This document shows, in pieces, positions 37,601-52,600 of a DNA stretch of 64,000 bases (within the stretch, counting starts at the first letter, position 1; each line of letters opens with the position of its first letter). The notes under the pieces are model-generated. The model was not told where the DNA came from. It did no database searches and saw only the letters and a program-made list of their open reading frames with translations. The position numbers and the translations under genes were made by a program. Origin of the DNA: Rhynochetos jubatus (Eukaryota > Chordata > Aves > Eurypygiformes > Rhynochetidae); assembly GCA_027574665.1 (NCBI GenBank), contig CM050657.1:19207700-19271699 (forward strand), written 5' to 3'.

Positions 37601-40600
37601 TTCATCGCTAGTCACAAGAACAGGCTTTTGTCTCTAAGCGCTGCTTAAGACTGCACTAGTTTTGGATTATTTTAGAGGTGGCCTTCTACGACAATATTCT
37701 TCACTGCTGTAGGCAGTAACAAGTCACTTCATAAGGTGTCCACAACCTCAGCTTCTCTCGGTCTCCAAAACCTCTTTAAATTATTTTTCCCTCCTAGTTC
37801 TTCCTGAAATATTGTTAGTCTAAGGCATTTAATATGTTAAATTCTAGGGTTTTGTAGGCTAAGTACAGACCAACCTACCTCGGAGGCCCACTATTTACTC
37901 CCAAAAAATTATGACGCAACTTTAAAAGGACAAACATCCTGCTGAGCCAAAGGCTCAAGCACTTTTTCAACTACGGGTACTACTCAGAGTGCTATTCAAA
38001 TAAATATTCATTTCTCAACATATTAAGTTGCTTTTAAATGGCTGCAAGACGTTAAGGGCTACATTAACACCTCTGAGCCATCCAGAATCGACTAGCTACT
38101 TGTGTCAGCTAATACAACAGCTAACGGAAAGGCGACATCAGCACGTGTTGAGCTATCAGTTTTCCGTGACTTTGAATTCTGCTTCAAAGTTTTCAAATTT
38201 TACTTTGTTCTATTCATAACTAGTATAAAGCCTTTTGTAATTCAGTTCATGAGATGTATTTATATCTTGTATCTTACCTCTAGGCAATCGTTGAACAGAA
38301 AGAGTGTGACCTGTTCTCCCCTGTCACAGAGGTCATCACCAAGCGCTACAGTTTCCAAGCGCTGAACTAAGCTTCGGTGAGAGGACAAGAGATTGGCCTA
38401 AGTGATAGAAGCAAAAGCTTATTAAGCATTTAGTTCAAGGGCTGGATTACTGCTTTCTCACAACTTAACACTGGAAATCTGTTTAAACCAGCACCATTGC
38501 ATTGTAACCTCACATTCTTTTGCAGAGGGAGCAAACAAGTGCACAGTCCTTACACAGAGCTTCAGAGAAACTACTTACCGGACATCCATCCACTTCATAG
38601 ACAACGTCAAAGAACTGCCTTTGTGCCTCTGTTTTTCTTTTGTCTTCATTAATATGTCTGAAGGAAGCAGATTGTATTTATCTCCAATATCAAGCAACAG
38701 TAAATGAATGAACTGCGTTTAAGACATACCAAACCAATGAAGCTAAACATTCAGAGATACAGTTTGCACTGGAAAATACAAAGTCAACCACACTTGCTCA
38801 TTAAGGTACCCAAATACCATATGCGGAGCACAGGGAAACTTCAGATCTAGAAGAATATTCTTCTCAAGTTATTAGTAGTTGACACACCATTCCGTTAATA
38901 CATAATTCCCCTCCCCTGCCTCATGAGATTTTGAGCTAGAGACCAACCCAATGCACTTCTGGAGCCTGCAGTTTAACCCTCCAAATGAGGGCTGCAGCTC
39001 ACCAAGAAGCAAATGTGAGAATAATTACAATTTTAAAGTTAAAAAACACAGAAACATTTAGCCAATTAATACAGGAGGTCTCACTGCTGGCGACATACGC
39101 TATACTTCAAAAGAGATGAGACTTACAATCTAAACAGCTTCAGCTTTAAGCTAATTAACTGGTGGAATGGTGCCAAGAATGGCTAATACAGGACCAGAAG
39201 AGAAGCTGATTTTCCACCAATAGCGTGTCCTTTCAGTGGACACATGCATGGAGTTAAGATTTAAAGACCAAACACATCTCTTCCATTCTAGAGGAAATGG
39301 ATAGAAATAAGAGTTGGAACAGAACAGAGGACACAGGAGGATCAACTTCATGCTGAGACAGGGAGTCAGGGGGGTTCAGCTAGAAGTGCTTCGTAATGAC
39401 ACAGACTCCTTCAAGAACGCTGGCACAGTGACAACAGTGGCAAAAGGGAGACCGAAGAACACACACTATGCTGTATACTTACACGGAGACTAAAGTTACG
39501 GCAACACCACACTAAGAGCAGTTTAGAAGGAACAGAGATGTAAGTGTCTAACGGTAAGTTTAATAGAATGACCATCACTTACGTCATCACTTCCTTTAAT
39601 GATTCAATAGCTCTCTCTAGAGTTACTTTATCTGGGTTCTCATCTGCTGTATGCTTCTTAATATCTACAATTTAAAATATATATATATATATATATAAAA
39701 CCCACATGGTAGAAGCACCTGAAAACACAGTTTAAACTTGATTTTTTCATACTTAAGTCAGATGAGATTACTAAAGAAACCACAGCTATCCAGGAGTCCA
39801 AAGAGCTCTGATTAAGTGGGGAAATGGGTTTTTTTCCCTAATGAGGTCCGTGGGCAAACGCTGCTCAACTTATCTACTATACAAAACCAAACCCCCAAAC
39901 TATTTCCAAAAAAATCAACAAGACCACATGCTGGTTTTGTTGACGTGTAAAGACAAGCATAAAGGTCCTTTTCAAACCAAAGCAAAAGGTGTTGGTGTGG
40001 GGACCTTGTTATTTTTATTAATGTAACCATTACAGCAAGTGGTTGATACCAGGTGGAACATGTGAAGCTGTAAGCCTTGTCTCTAGCTTATGCTAGCTGC
40101 CTTTGAATGTCAACTATATTTGTACCTGAAGAGACAAAACTGTTGTCAGAGCAAACTTTTCCTTTACCTCTATCCTGCAGACAAATATATGAACAAATGA
40201 AATTCAGCCAAAAGTCTGCTTTCTCCAGTAATTGGTCTTACTGACTGCTATTAAGCATGTTTAGCTCCCAAAATCAGGCTTATTTTACATGAGAAAAGCT
40301 CTTGCTAATTATGATAAAAGCAGATGCTATCTTGTTTTAAACCTTCACATACAAACCAATAAAATAAGAGTTTTATTACCATTTAGTAGTAGAGCAACAC
40401 TAGGCAGCCTTTGAACAGGACGAATAAGGAGTTCAGCTAGGCTTTGGCGGCCACATTCAGGTTTAGCTTGGTTTATCTGGGGAAAAAGGAAATAATTCTT
40501 ACATTGTTACTCACACACAATCACAAACTAGGATAAAAAGTGTCTTCCTTGAAACTGGTATTGCAGTAAGAGTCTGAGAATCCTTTACCACAGACACTGT

Positions 40601-43600
40601 CATTAACAAGTCACGATAAAAGCACATTATACTCAAACCTGTGCAGGATTTATGTTTTCAGAACGTTTAGTTTTGAATCGTCCATATTATCAACCTCAGT
40701 CCTTGTTGCAGATGCTAATGCAGAGTAGGACAGGGGACAGCCTGCTCTCTTATTTCCCCATCTTTTAGTTATCAATGCTTAGACGTAATTCCTGGTTCCT
40801 CAGAAAACACGAGCTGAAATCTGTCAGTTTGATTACTCCACTAAATGAGACAGACTTGCTGGATACAGAAGAGAAGTTAAAGCTCCACTGCACTATTAAT
40901 CAATTATATACCTTTAACTGAAAGCTCAAGAGTCTTAAGAGGCTCATCTTAAGACAACTCTTTGTTTGTAGATCATCTTCCTGTTAGATCTTGACTGCTA
41001 TGCTCCTATTCCGTAGTCACAATAATACTGAGAGATTCTACCTCCTTCACAGCTGCTGAAGCAAGTTAAGGTATTTCAGGAATACAAGTCTTTCAAACAC
41101 AGGGAGGGAGAACCAATAAAAAGCAGCAGCTCTAGTTATCTTCACAGAAATGAGGAGACATATTTGGGAGAAAGTAATTAGAACGCACTTTTTCCAGGGC
41201 CAAATGAACAAGTAATCAAACTACCTTGAAAGCTACATAACAGAGGAGGAACTCGGACCTCTTATCAAAGAGTCTTACAGGGAGCTTGAGGGACTGATGT
41301 TCAAATCCTTCCTAATTCTGTCTCACCAGGAGGCGTCCACATTCATCCAAGCTTCCAAACAGACACATTCTTCCATCTACTGCGTTTGATTAGAACAGGG
41401 AGACCAAGTAACTACTAAAAGACTTAGTTCTGCACACACTTACCTTTAGGAAGGCATGAAACCTTGGCTTCTGTTTTTCACATCTAGTAATAGTCTCCTT
41501 GCTCATTTCGAAGAAATTCACAAATGGAGGGTATGTTTTCAACAAGTCTTTTGACTGAAAGAAACAACTGTTAGGGCTCTGCTTTACATATTACGTAGCA
41601 TCGTACATATGTTCCTACGCCCTGAGCCATACAAAGCTGCTCAAAGGCACATTTCAATAAGAAATAATAAAAAACGTGTTGTAAACCCATGCGTGTTCAC
41701 AGAACAAGTTAAGAAATTTTTGCATGCCAGATGCCACAGACTCAATGCTGCTGACTGAATGCAGACTGCCCTCAGAAACATCAAGTACACACACGACAAT
41801 CTTAGAAGCTGCTAAGCAGCTCAAGTAGAAGGTAAATTGTCAGCTAGCAAGATGCTGTTGGTGAGAAATTTGGAAATTTCAGACAGGTATTTTCTCCAGT
41901 TACTGCAATCACCTTTAAAAGACATTAAACCACCAGAAGCAATATCTTAAACTGAAAACGTCTGAATGCCAAACACTGCTTTCCTCGAAACGAACAGGTC
42001 AGCAAAAGCACAAGATAACCTAGCAGACTACTTATGTTAAAATGCATTTCAGTCCCAGACCTGGCTTTCCTGTTCTGAACATGCTGTGCTTGGGGAAACA
42101 AGGAGGAGTTCTTATTCACTTACACATTTCAGGTCTTGAAGGAAGAAGACAACAGGTTTCCACGAAAGGTTCTTCTCTATTAGTTATTTACTACTAATCA
42201 GCGGCAGCAAATATTAAAAGGAGATGTGCCTGTAACCTTAGCTATCCGAGTAAAAAGCACGTCTGTCGTGTCGCCAGTTACCACAAACCACATCTGTTTG
42301 GAGTTTTACCCCTCCCTACAAGTGGACGTATGCTTAAACTGGACATAGATTACCTATACAAAGTATATCGTCTAACTCAACTGAGGAGTCTAAACAGAAA
42401 ACACCATGATACAAGTTTGTGTTCTTTCTCACCAAGCAGTGCTTTGCTTGTGTTTGCTAGCTCCTACCAATGGGTGTTCCTAAGGCAAAATAATAGCTTT
42501 CATGCATTAAGAAACAGAAACTTACATATTTAAGAATGACATCACCAATACTTTTGCTTTCAGTCCAATTCACCATAAGATCTTCCAGGTCCTCCTAGGA
42601 TACATTCAGAGATAGAGGGGAAGAAAATAAGATGAGAATGAACGGCATAGAGCTGCAGGCTGGGATCAGTGTTGTGTCAAATGCATAACTAGCTGTGTGT
42701 TTCCATGCTGACTAAACAGGCAATCCTAAAAACACTAAGCCCTTTCAGCCTACTGAGAGCTAAAAGCAAGAAACATCAGCCTTACTGAATATATAGCTTT
42801 GAATCAACCCAAGCGGAGTCTAGCAGCGTATCAGCACTAGCCAACTGCTGCATCCAACACACTACAGAGCATAACCCAAATGATTATTAAAAAAGAATAT
42901 GCGGAAGACAGTTGAACCAGTTCTGATTTAGAGGGCACAACTAATACAGGACTCTTAAGGTCATAAGATAGGACTGAAATAGAACTAGCATAGATGTCCC
43001 TCACCTGCTGCACTACGGTGCCAAGGAAAGTGAGACCAAGCTGTTAAGCTTGATCCTGATCAAGCTGATAGAGGCTTATTCACTGTCAGCTAATAACAGG
43101 GACAGGAGGGCACAGCTGGAGGTTCAGGATTCACATTAACATCGGCTTGTTGCTGCCACTTCCCTTATCATTATTACACCGAAGATGAAGGAAAACACAA
43201 CCACTACACCTAGGCAACTTAGTCTACACTGTTGCAGGTGAATCCTACTTGACACATGGACAGACATGCTTTGCTTTCATCTCAGTGCACACAGCCCTAT
43301 CAGTGATTAACTAGGCTGGATCCCAAAGGTTGGAGAAAAAAAAAAAAAAAACACAGGCAAAACACCAACAAAACCCCAAATCACTGAGTTACAGGCAGTC
43401 TGCAAGTACCTCTGTTTTAAAAGCCCCGTGTTAATCACAGACAGGAACAGACATATGCATTTTTTTAAGGAGATTTTATGACTTTATATTTGAGGAAGAC
43501 TTGCATCGTAGCGTATTGTGAGACCCGGAGATGGCTTCAGAAAGCATTTCCAATCCAGATGAAAACATAATAAGACAAGCCTCAAGAAAACAATCTCACA

Positions 43601-46600
43601 GGGAATTCTAATCAGCTCTTATTAGGCCTCAGTACCGGGTCAACTGCTTCAAAGGTTGAACACAAGCCAGTTTTATGAGCTGATAGTTTCTGATAATTGG
43701 TTCAAAGCCATTTAAGGAGGGATCAGTTTTTCCTACCAAACGATAGAACTGTCCTTATATGAACATGTCTAAAGCCCAGGAGAACAGCAATTATTTTTGT
43801 AGGGGGTTTTTGGTGTGTGTTGGTTTGGTTTTGTTTTGTTGTTTGGTTTTGGGGGTTTTTTTCCCTCCCCTAACTCCATAGCTTTAGCTATCCTTCCAAA
43901 AACCCTTGCTTACTGCTTTAATAGAAACATGTATGCTATAAGCACTTCTGAGAGTAATACGACCATTTGATATCGCCAGCCCTTTTGACCAGTTTTGTAT
44001 CAGTTACAGAAAACCTTTGACAGAAAAAGGTATTAAAACGGGAAAAAGGAGAAGCCAGCTCATGAATGACAACATCAGTTACAAGCACAATACTCAGATT
44101 TCAGATCACAGAATCACTATGGTTGGAAGAGATCTATAAGAGATATTTATAAATAAGTGTTAAATCTTAAAGCATACTTTGATTTTGCACATAATTCCAG
44201 AGGTTAAACAGTATGTAACAACACCAGGATGAATCTACACCTACCCAGCAGGTACAATTTAAAGCATGCAGAAAAGATTCAAAGTGTTTATCAAAGCTTC
44301 CCCTGCAGGGGAGAAGTTGCAGCTTGCCTTGATTTTAGTATGCACATCAAGAATGTCTGGAATGCTGCCAAATATGGTCTTAATCTCTTCCTGTGCAAGG
44401 ATTGGTCCTCCAAGTTGGCCTTCCTTCTCCAGTGGAACTTGAAATAACTGATGGAATTAGACGAAAAAGTTAATGCCCTCCCAACTACCACATATCACGT
44501 TAGAAATTCTTACGAAAGCAAATGCTCTCCTTCCAGCTTGTACTTCCCTGCAGTTACAATTTTGAGATACTCCCATTTAGCACGAGTGGGTTGTGGAGGA
44601 GCGGTTTTAAGATACAAACACTCAGCTCAATACATCACTACAGCATAACCCCCTTTCATCTACTTTTCTTCTCATACACAGCTCATTCTTTAAGTAGATC
44701 ATCAGCTGTAATGGAAACAAAATTTCTAGAAATGAAGCTTTTCCTGTAAGATGTCTGCTATTCTGCTCTTGCTGGAATAATTAACAAGAAGGGTTTTTCC
44801 TCCTGCCACCTCTCTGCCCACTAGTACCTTAAAAATTCAAAAATCATGAATATCCTTTTCCTGAAGCTGAGTCAGTTTGTATGGAATAAGCCACACAAAC
44901 CGCAATTCCAGTGCAGATCCCAGAATAGAAATTGTGTTTTCCAGGCTATTATTCACAGATACTAAACATTTTTATGTTTACTAACACGAGACTGTTTACA
45001 CTGTCATCTTTTTATGAACTTTTGATGCACCCAAGCCCTCAAAAGCCTGCTTGATCACAGGTTGTAAATAATCATTGACTCACACACTAAACATCTTAGT
45101 ACAATTGACCTGTACTTGCTTTAAAACCAGCTTACCTGAATGATAGTTGTTAGAATATCAACGTAGTTACTTTCTGTCTGATACAATTCTTTTGCAACCT
45201 GCCATCTTGCAGACTGCTTTATTGGAAGAGGAGTTGAGTTTTTGGAAGGCCTTGAACAGGATTTTGGAGTTTCTGACAAAGAGATATTCCCAAAAGAAAG
45301 CAAGAGCTCTATTAGAGTCCTTAAAAAAGTTCACTCTCAAAGACAATAAAGAAAACCACCTTCAGAGTTTTCAAGAGAAAGTAGCTTTTGGGTTTTTTTA
45401 GTCTATTATGTAGATTATTCTATAGTTATCAGGGCTCTTGCTAGAAAATTGCTTTCTTTATTACAGCTTAATTACAGAACAACAGTAATATATTATTCCC
45501 CAAATTAGTCTAAAACTAATAAGCCATTTATGTGCAGCTCAATGACTTAACCTTATTACGTTTAGTAGGAAGTAAGGATTAGGTGCTGAACATTATTTAT
45601 ACGTATACAATGTACAAAAGTACTTTTCAACTTTAACTTGGCCATGTAAACAATTATCTTTCACCTGTCTACCATCCTTGCATTAGCTATGTAGTTCAAA
45701 ATCATTTATAAAAATCAGTCCCTACATGCAACACCTATATTTCATCCTATCGCTGTGCGAGGAAGACACAAGAAAGTCATTTGTCTTAAAGCTAAAGCCA
45801 CAGTGGACGTAGAACAGTCCATTAGTTTTAAATATTTGCTCATGTAGTGAACCTCAGAGACCTGTATTCACTCATTCTTACGTCAAGGTTCATTACTGTC
45901 ACAGTTACTATGAAATAACTATCTAACTGTTGCTTTCAAAATAGCGCTTTTTCTAAAACTGTCCGCCGATGTTTTGTTAGAATAAACTTCTGTACCAAGA
46001 GTTACAAGAGTGCTAGCATGATCTAAGAAGGTTGGTCTTTGAGAGTAAGCTCCTGTATTCCTTCTGAATTACCACTTAACAGGTTGTGTCTCACTAAGGC
46101 TTCTGAACTGACTTGCACACAGGGGCTTTTTTAAAGCAGTAATAACTCCACATACCTCCTCCATATGATGACACTGGAGCTTCCTTTTTTTCCAGCCTCG
46201 AGCACTAGCTTTTGACTAATCCAAAGTTTTGCAGTTTCCTCTCTTCCACAAGAATCACGTGCAAAGATATTAAAAGCTCTTTACCAAATAACTCATCAAA
46301 ACCAGTTGGTGATTTACATTCTTGTGAAGTTTTAGACACGACAGTTTGCTGGCACAAATAGCGTTACCTCAACGGAACATTCCAAAAACCTAGGACTGTG
46401 CTTTGCAGCAGTTTTCCCTTTAGGAAAGAATCCGCTTTCCTTTCTCCAAGTATCCTACTGGAAAAGTTTTTAGATTATTTACTGCTAACTACATGGCTTA
46501 TTTGCTGCAGATTTTCAGCATATCAGAAGAATTTTGGAGTAACACTGTATTTCATATTTATCAACTCCGTATCTTTCCCTTGTTTGCCTTCAGATATCAA

Positions 46601-49600
46601 TATGCTTACTGGGATGACAAGAGGCAGCCTGGCCTGTGTCTGAACTCTTCACTGCACTCTGCCTTCCACACACTTCGAAAAGGAGAAAGCCTGGAATTAC
46701 CTAGGAAACCTCTAAGACCTCCCTAACACTATCAGTTGTACACAGAGAGCTCCTAAACGTAGCAAGCGCGTCTGAACGAAGGCTTTTAGCTCTACCTCCA
46801 TTGGTCATGCTCGACTCCGGAGTGTTAGAAATATCCAGCAAGGAGCCAATAGAAAGCGAATGTTCAGCTGACGGGCGTTTCCGAGGAGGGAACGGCGACA
46901 TGTCCGTTTCTCTGGTCAGCTGTGCAAGGGTCTCTTTCAAACGACGTCTTTTGCGATTGCTGTTCGGAGTATTCAGAGAAAGTAGTGACACCGACTTCTT
47001 GAGGCCAGGACTCTCTGACTATAGTAAAAGAAAGTTTAGCTTAGTGGTTTTACCCGCTGTGTCCAGCTCAACTCGGCGCAAAAGCAAGCCAATTGCAGAC
47101 ATCAGCACACAATACAACTCTTCTTAGGGAAGCCAAGGGAAAACGGGCGCTTTTTTCTAATTGGAAGCCACACTAGTATTTTGTTTGACTAAAAAATAAG
47201 TTCAGCTTTGCAAAACAGATAAAAGTTGTTTTCCAAATTAGCATTCTATGTATAACACTTATAACTGATTATCTGAAACTTAAACGCTGCTTTAGAACAC
47301 CTGATCTCTGGCCGCGAGCATACTACCGCGCATGCTAATTTTGCCACCAAATACGTGCTGCGTATTACGTTAAAGAATTCACCATACCTTCTCAAATAAA
47401 TACATGGACTCTCCAGCTCTGGCATCCATTTGAATGCTTCCCCAGAACCACTAAAGGAAAAAGAAACGGCACATTAAAAACACATTACCAGTTTCACCCA
47501 AATTTAAAAATAATCAGGATAATATATATAGTAGTAAGGCAGTTTGTGTGCTACATGCTTATTCTGGAAAAAATGCGTCTAACTTACTGAGTATTACACA
47601 GCAATATTCTTTCAAGAATGTGTCAGCACTAACCTCTTGCTTTACAACATAGAGTTTTTTTAAAGGTTCAAAAGGAAGCTCTTTCACTGTACTTTCTTCA
47701 ACCACTAAGTGCGTACACCTTTCATCACCGACTGGTAGATAATGTCCTCCTAGATAAAAAAAAGATTATCAAGGCTGAAGAATATTATTGTTAGAAGTTA
47801 GTAGCTCACTTGATAGTTCTGCGGCACCTATCATTAATGAGAGAAGGGCCAAAGATACGAACACTCCAGCGAGCTAATACTCACCCTAAGACATCCACAA
47901 TCTAGAACCTGTGCATGTCACAATCTTATAAGTAGCTTCAGCTACACAGATCAGGTGAAAGGAAAAAGAAAAAAGCAATCCAAGCCAAATTTCATTTCCT
48001 GAGGAAGCCTTGCTGTTACAAGCTTGTTCCATCCTCACGTCTACAGTTCTGTTAACTTGCAAGTCTCCAGCCTTGTATTTCTAGAGTTGCATGTATCTGT
48101 TACATCATTACTGTCGTTGTAATTAATACAGTACTATGCTACCGAAAAATGGAACACTTCCTACCAAGTGTTTTACCAGTGATGATTCATATCAAAGTTG
48201 TAAACATTGTAGATACTTTCTGTGAATTATGCACAGATGCGTACCACAAAGCTGATGATGAAAACTGAAGCAGAAAATATGTATTATATAGGAAGCTTTC
48301 CAGGCTATCATCAACATCCTATAATTACTACTTTTAAACTGTCTGGTTTCAATCAGCCTAGGAAATCTGAACGCTTCAACAGCTACCAGAACTTACTGAC
48401 ATTTAAAAATCAATTTATAGCTCTCCAAGTTGAAGAGTCTTCACAACCCAGCATTTCAGCTTCAGTGACGCATTTATCAGCTATGAACCCCAGTCTTTGC
48501 CACCGGTCAACTTTCATCAACAATAACCTTGCATTTCTGTCATTTCTTCCATGTTTGCTTTCTCATCATCAGAGAACCCAAGGAAACTTAACATGCAATC
48601 CTGGAAGGGAGGGACCTTGAACTGATTTCTGAAGTCATCATCAGCTGCACAGAAGTCACTGAAAGAAAACACAACAGGTAAACAAAAAGGTCACCATTTA
48701 AACAGAAGCTCACAACACTACAGGCGAAGAGGATGCAAAGTTAGGGCTGAAGGAAAAGAAACACCTACATTTCATTCCTTTTCTCCCACGCCTTATAAAT
48801 CCACTCAGCTTTCACGATAGGAGTACCGAGACTTACAGCAAGCTAAAAAACAGGAAAAGCACAATACAATACCAATTAAGTATTTCCATTTAAGTCTTTC
48901 CCATGGCAAGAAGAATTTTTAACCTGGATTTTACTTTTCAAGACAGATACTGCAAAAAGTGAACATATTCCTTCAAGAATCATCTCCAACCGTAACTCCC
49001 AAGAGTCAGAATTTATTAGTTCTTCAGTGACTAGGAGGTCAGAGCAACAGCTATTTTGACTTACTGAAAAGTGCACTATTTTGTGTGTGATGAAGGATAT
49101 CAGACTAACAAAAACACAAAACCAACATGGAACATGGGACCTTTTTTCTGCTTTTGAAAGGTAGTATGAAGACAAACATCCCACTCTGCTTTTATCAGAC
49201 AGAAAGTGACTATTCTAAAGGTAACTTCCATTGAGAGAAACTGTAAAGTTTTTCTACTTTTGCCCTCTGAGTTGGCAAAAAGGAGTGTTTGAACAGAGTT
49301 AGAAAATAGGTCTTATTCGTGACTGGAAGAAATGGAGTACTGAAGGTTTTTGCAAGTTACCTTAAGTTTATTGTTTGGACAGACAAACAAAGGAGGCATG
49401 TTGATATACAAACACTTGATCAATGTCTTAAGTACTGATAACATCACTACTTAAACACTGTGGTTCTTGTTAGTTACTACACTTGCCTATTTCAAAATCT
49501 CTGCATTCAGGCAATTTATATTATTTAGATCTCTAACAGAGACAAAATCGTGTTGAAGCTCAACACCAGATGGAGACCAACTCACCACTGCAAGTCACTG

Positions 49601-52600
49601 CTAGTACAGGAAAACAACCAAACAGCAACGTACAAGCAGAAGTATAGTTTAGAGGCATTGTATCCAGGAGCTAAATTCTGAAAGTTCCCATGAAGCACCA
49701 GCTCAAGCTTACATACTCTGAATTTGTCTCCACGTGTTGAGTTAGCCACCAGTTGCGTAACTTTGGAGCTGAAGTCCTTTCGAATAATTCCGCCCATATG
49801 ATGAACCAAAGTCACTAGATTAGCCTGAAAAATAAAGACGAAATAAGTTGACAGCATATTTTTGAAGCGTACAGCGGAGAAAGAGTCGTACAAAAGCAGT
49901 TCACAAAGCAAGCTACAGGAAGTTACATTACGTGCCTAGGAACAGAAATGCTCAGGTTTGTTCTTAAAACAGCTTGTTCACATCTATAGGAGAAGATATA
50001 GCAGATAGTTCTGGGGTATTAATTTTTAAGTGTGCTTTGTTGTTGTGGGGTTTGTTTGTTGTTTTTTTTTTTTAAACAGCCTTGCTGCATAGCTTGAACA
50101 AAACTACGCAAGTCACCAGTACTCTTGTGATCGCCGTACGTAATGTCTTCAACCTTTCATGCACAATAGATTTGAAGCACGTTATCCTCAATGATTTAGT
50201 CAATTCTACCTGAAGGAGCAATCGCCAGAATTTACAGAATGTTGATCTGCTAGATTCAAACGGACAAATCACAAACCTAACTATCCCTAATACTGGGCAA
50301 AGGCTTTTTGGTTTGGGTCGTCCCCCCCGCCCCATACAAAGATGTGGAGCCATATCGTTGATTGGCAGGTATCCAACGGGGAAATTAGGTGCCAACTACA
50401 TCACTGGAACAGAAAAGCAACATGCCAGAATATCAAACCATTTCATACCTAGATATGTGAAGACTAAAGTCCTGATAGCAAGATAGCACAGCAGCAAGAT
50501 AACAACATCTGCAAATGCTCTGCACAGGACTACAAAGCTTTACATGACAACACTGCTATGTGCACAAGTAAGGTGATGCTATTGGGTAAACATCACCTTA
50601 TCTGAAACCTAATCTACAAATCTTTAAGCCCTAATGAATGAGAGCTGTTGAGTGTCATTCAACAAAAAAGTGACAAAAAATGGCATCGCAAGACTTGCGC
50701 AAGCAAAGAGTTTTGTTCTCATCTTCAAATGTCACTGCCTCTGGACATGCACCAAAACAAAGCAATTCATTCCCCCCATATGAACTCTAGTCATGGTTAA
50801 ACTATGGTTTAAATCACGGTTAAACATGGTGATAGAACAGAAGAGTATCTTGAAAATAAACTTAACATAGTTTTACCAATCCAAATTGAAAAAAAAAAAT
50901 TCTTACTAATTCTTCTTTCTTTCTGAATCCTGTAAAGCACAGCACCAAGTTCAACATACTTGCACAGTACAGTGGACGGCAGGAGAAAGGTAAAGGCTGA
51001 AAGCAAAAAGTAAGCTTATTAATCAAAAGCTTTCTGCTTCCATTCAAGTTTTAACATTGTCTTTAATACAATACTATAGTTCCTAATATTAAAAGGCATC
51101 AGACACTAATCAATATTAGTCTGTGTATTCCATTATACCTCAGACATGCCAGTGTTCTGATAAAGTAACTAGAGCATTCCCAAGGTAGCATTGCATCCTT
51201 TCTTTCCTCTCCCAACCATTCCCTCTACATGACAACCTTTCGACATACAAAGGGTCCACTGGAGCTTCATTTGTATGCTGCCTTTCCTAATGACACAATC
51301 CCAACCAGTGGATCAACAACGCCCACAATTACTGCAGTAGGTGCGGCCTTACTGCTGTCAACTTGTGCTTTCTCACTACATGCAATATTCTAACACGGTA
51401 TTAGAAACCTGTTTTCCTTAAAGTTTGATGCAAAGAAAATTTATGATTGACTGACAAAGCAAAAGATATCTTATCTTGAACACTTAATATTTAGAACTCG
51501 CTGCACTAGTGAACCCACCAGCCGATTTCAACAGAAGGCACATACCTCTCCTCTTTGCGCGCAGTGCAGTAACACTGGAGGTCCAACGACACGGCAATCT
51601 GCTTTGCAGAGGTTCTTAAAGATAGGATCTTGGAAGTCAGATACAACGAAGATAGTCTCAAATTCTGGGGAATCAGAATCTCCAAGCTCTTCTATGGTGT
51701 CTGTCTTGATGTAAGGCACTTTAATTTCCTTGATTTATGGGGATAAAGGGGTAAGTATTATTCAGGCAACATACTTCCACTACTGTCAAAATTCAACTGT
51801 TTTTTAGTTTAGAACAGTAGAAAAATTCATGATTCAGGTTTCAGAGACACTCTTAGGATTTATGAAGGCTGAATAGGATGCACTGTTCTCTAGCATAAGA
51901 TCAGCTATGAACTGCACTTACAAACATGACTTAAAGCAATTCCTGCTTCTCAAGAACAACAATTCCAGTTACTTTAGTAGCTTATGTATCCATACATACT
52001 GATAACGCAGCTTGGGTTTTTTCCTATCTGTAGATATTTCCAATACTAACCACAAAAAAGATAAATGGAATTTCAGACTGCCAAAACAGCTTAAGGTACT
52101 TCTGGGTACTACTAAAAAGTAGCACCCAGCTTGCAATAGCAAGCTCCATGCTGCATGAGGTGCACAAAACAGAAGCAAGTTTTGTTCATTGCCTGATATT
52201 TTTAAGGGCTCTAAAAATTTCTATTTCAATCATTTGTTCCAAATTTTATTTTCTAGGTTTTTTCACATCAAGAAATGAACTACTACTTAAACGTTACCTT
52301 AAATGCAGCTTTCAATTTAAAGTCAATTAACCAACTATGAAGTCAGTTCATAGCAAAACCTTATGTGTTGACTGAATATAAACATGCAACCGAATGTGTC
52401 CATTGATACTTCCATCCCCCGTTAGAACCACTGATTAAGATCTGCAGATATTAACCCCATATTCGAGAAAGTGTTTGTAAAGAAGCGCCAATTTTGACAA
52501 GCTTTAAGTGATACCGTCAGGAACATTAGTATATCTCGTGACCACTATGCACTATTAAAGTGTGTGCACATTTCCGTCCCCGTGAAGTACAACATGCTGC

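Noticed and set aside
46801-47127. 108-codon + strand frame
   Set aside because: Antisense shadow of ECT2 exon 12.
48222-48620. 132-codon + strand frame
   Set aside because: It is antisense to ECT2 exon 9 and its flanking intron; no homology in the sense given by the frame.
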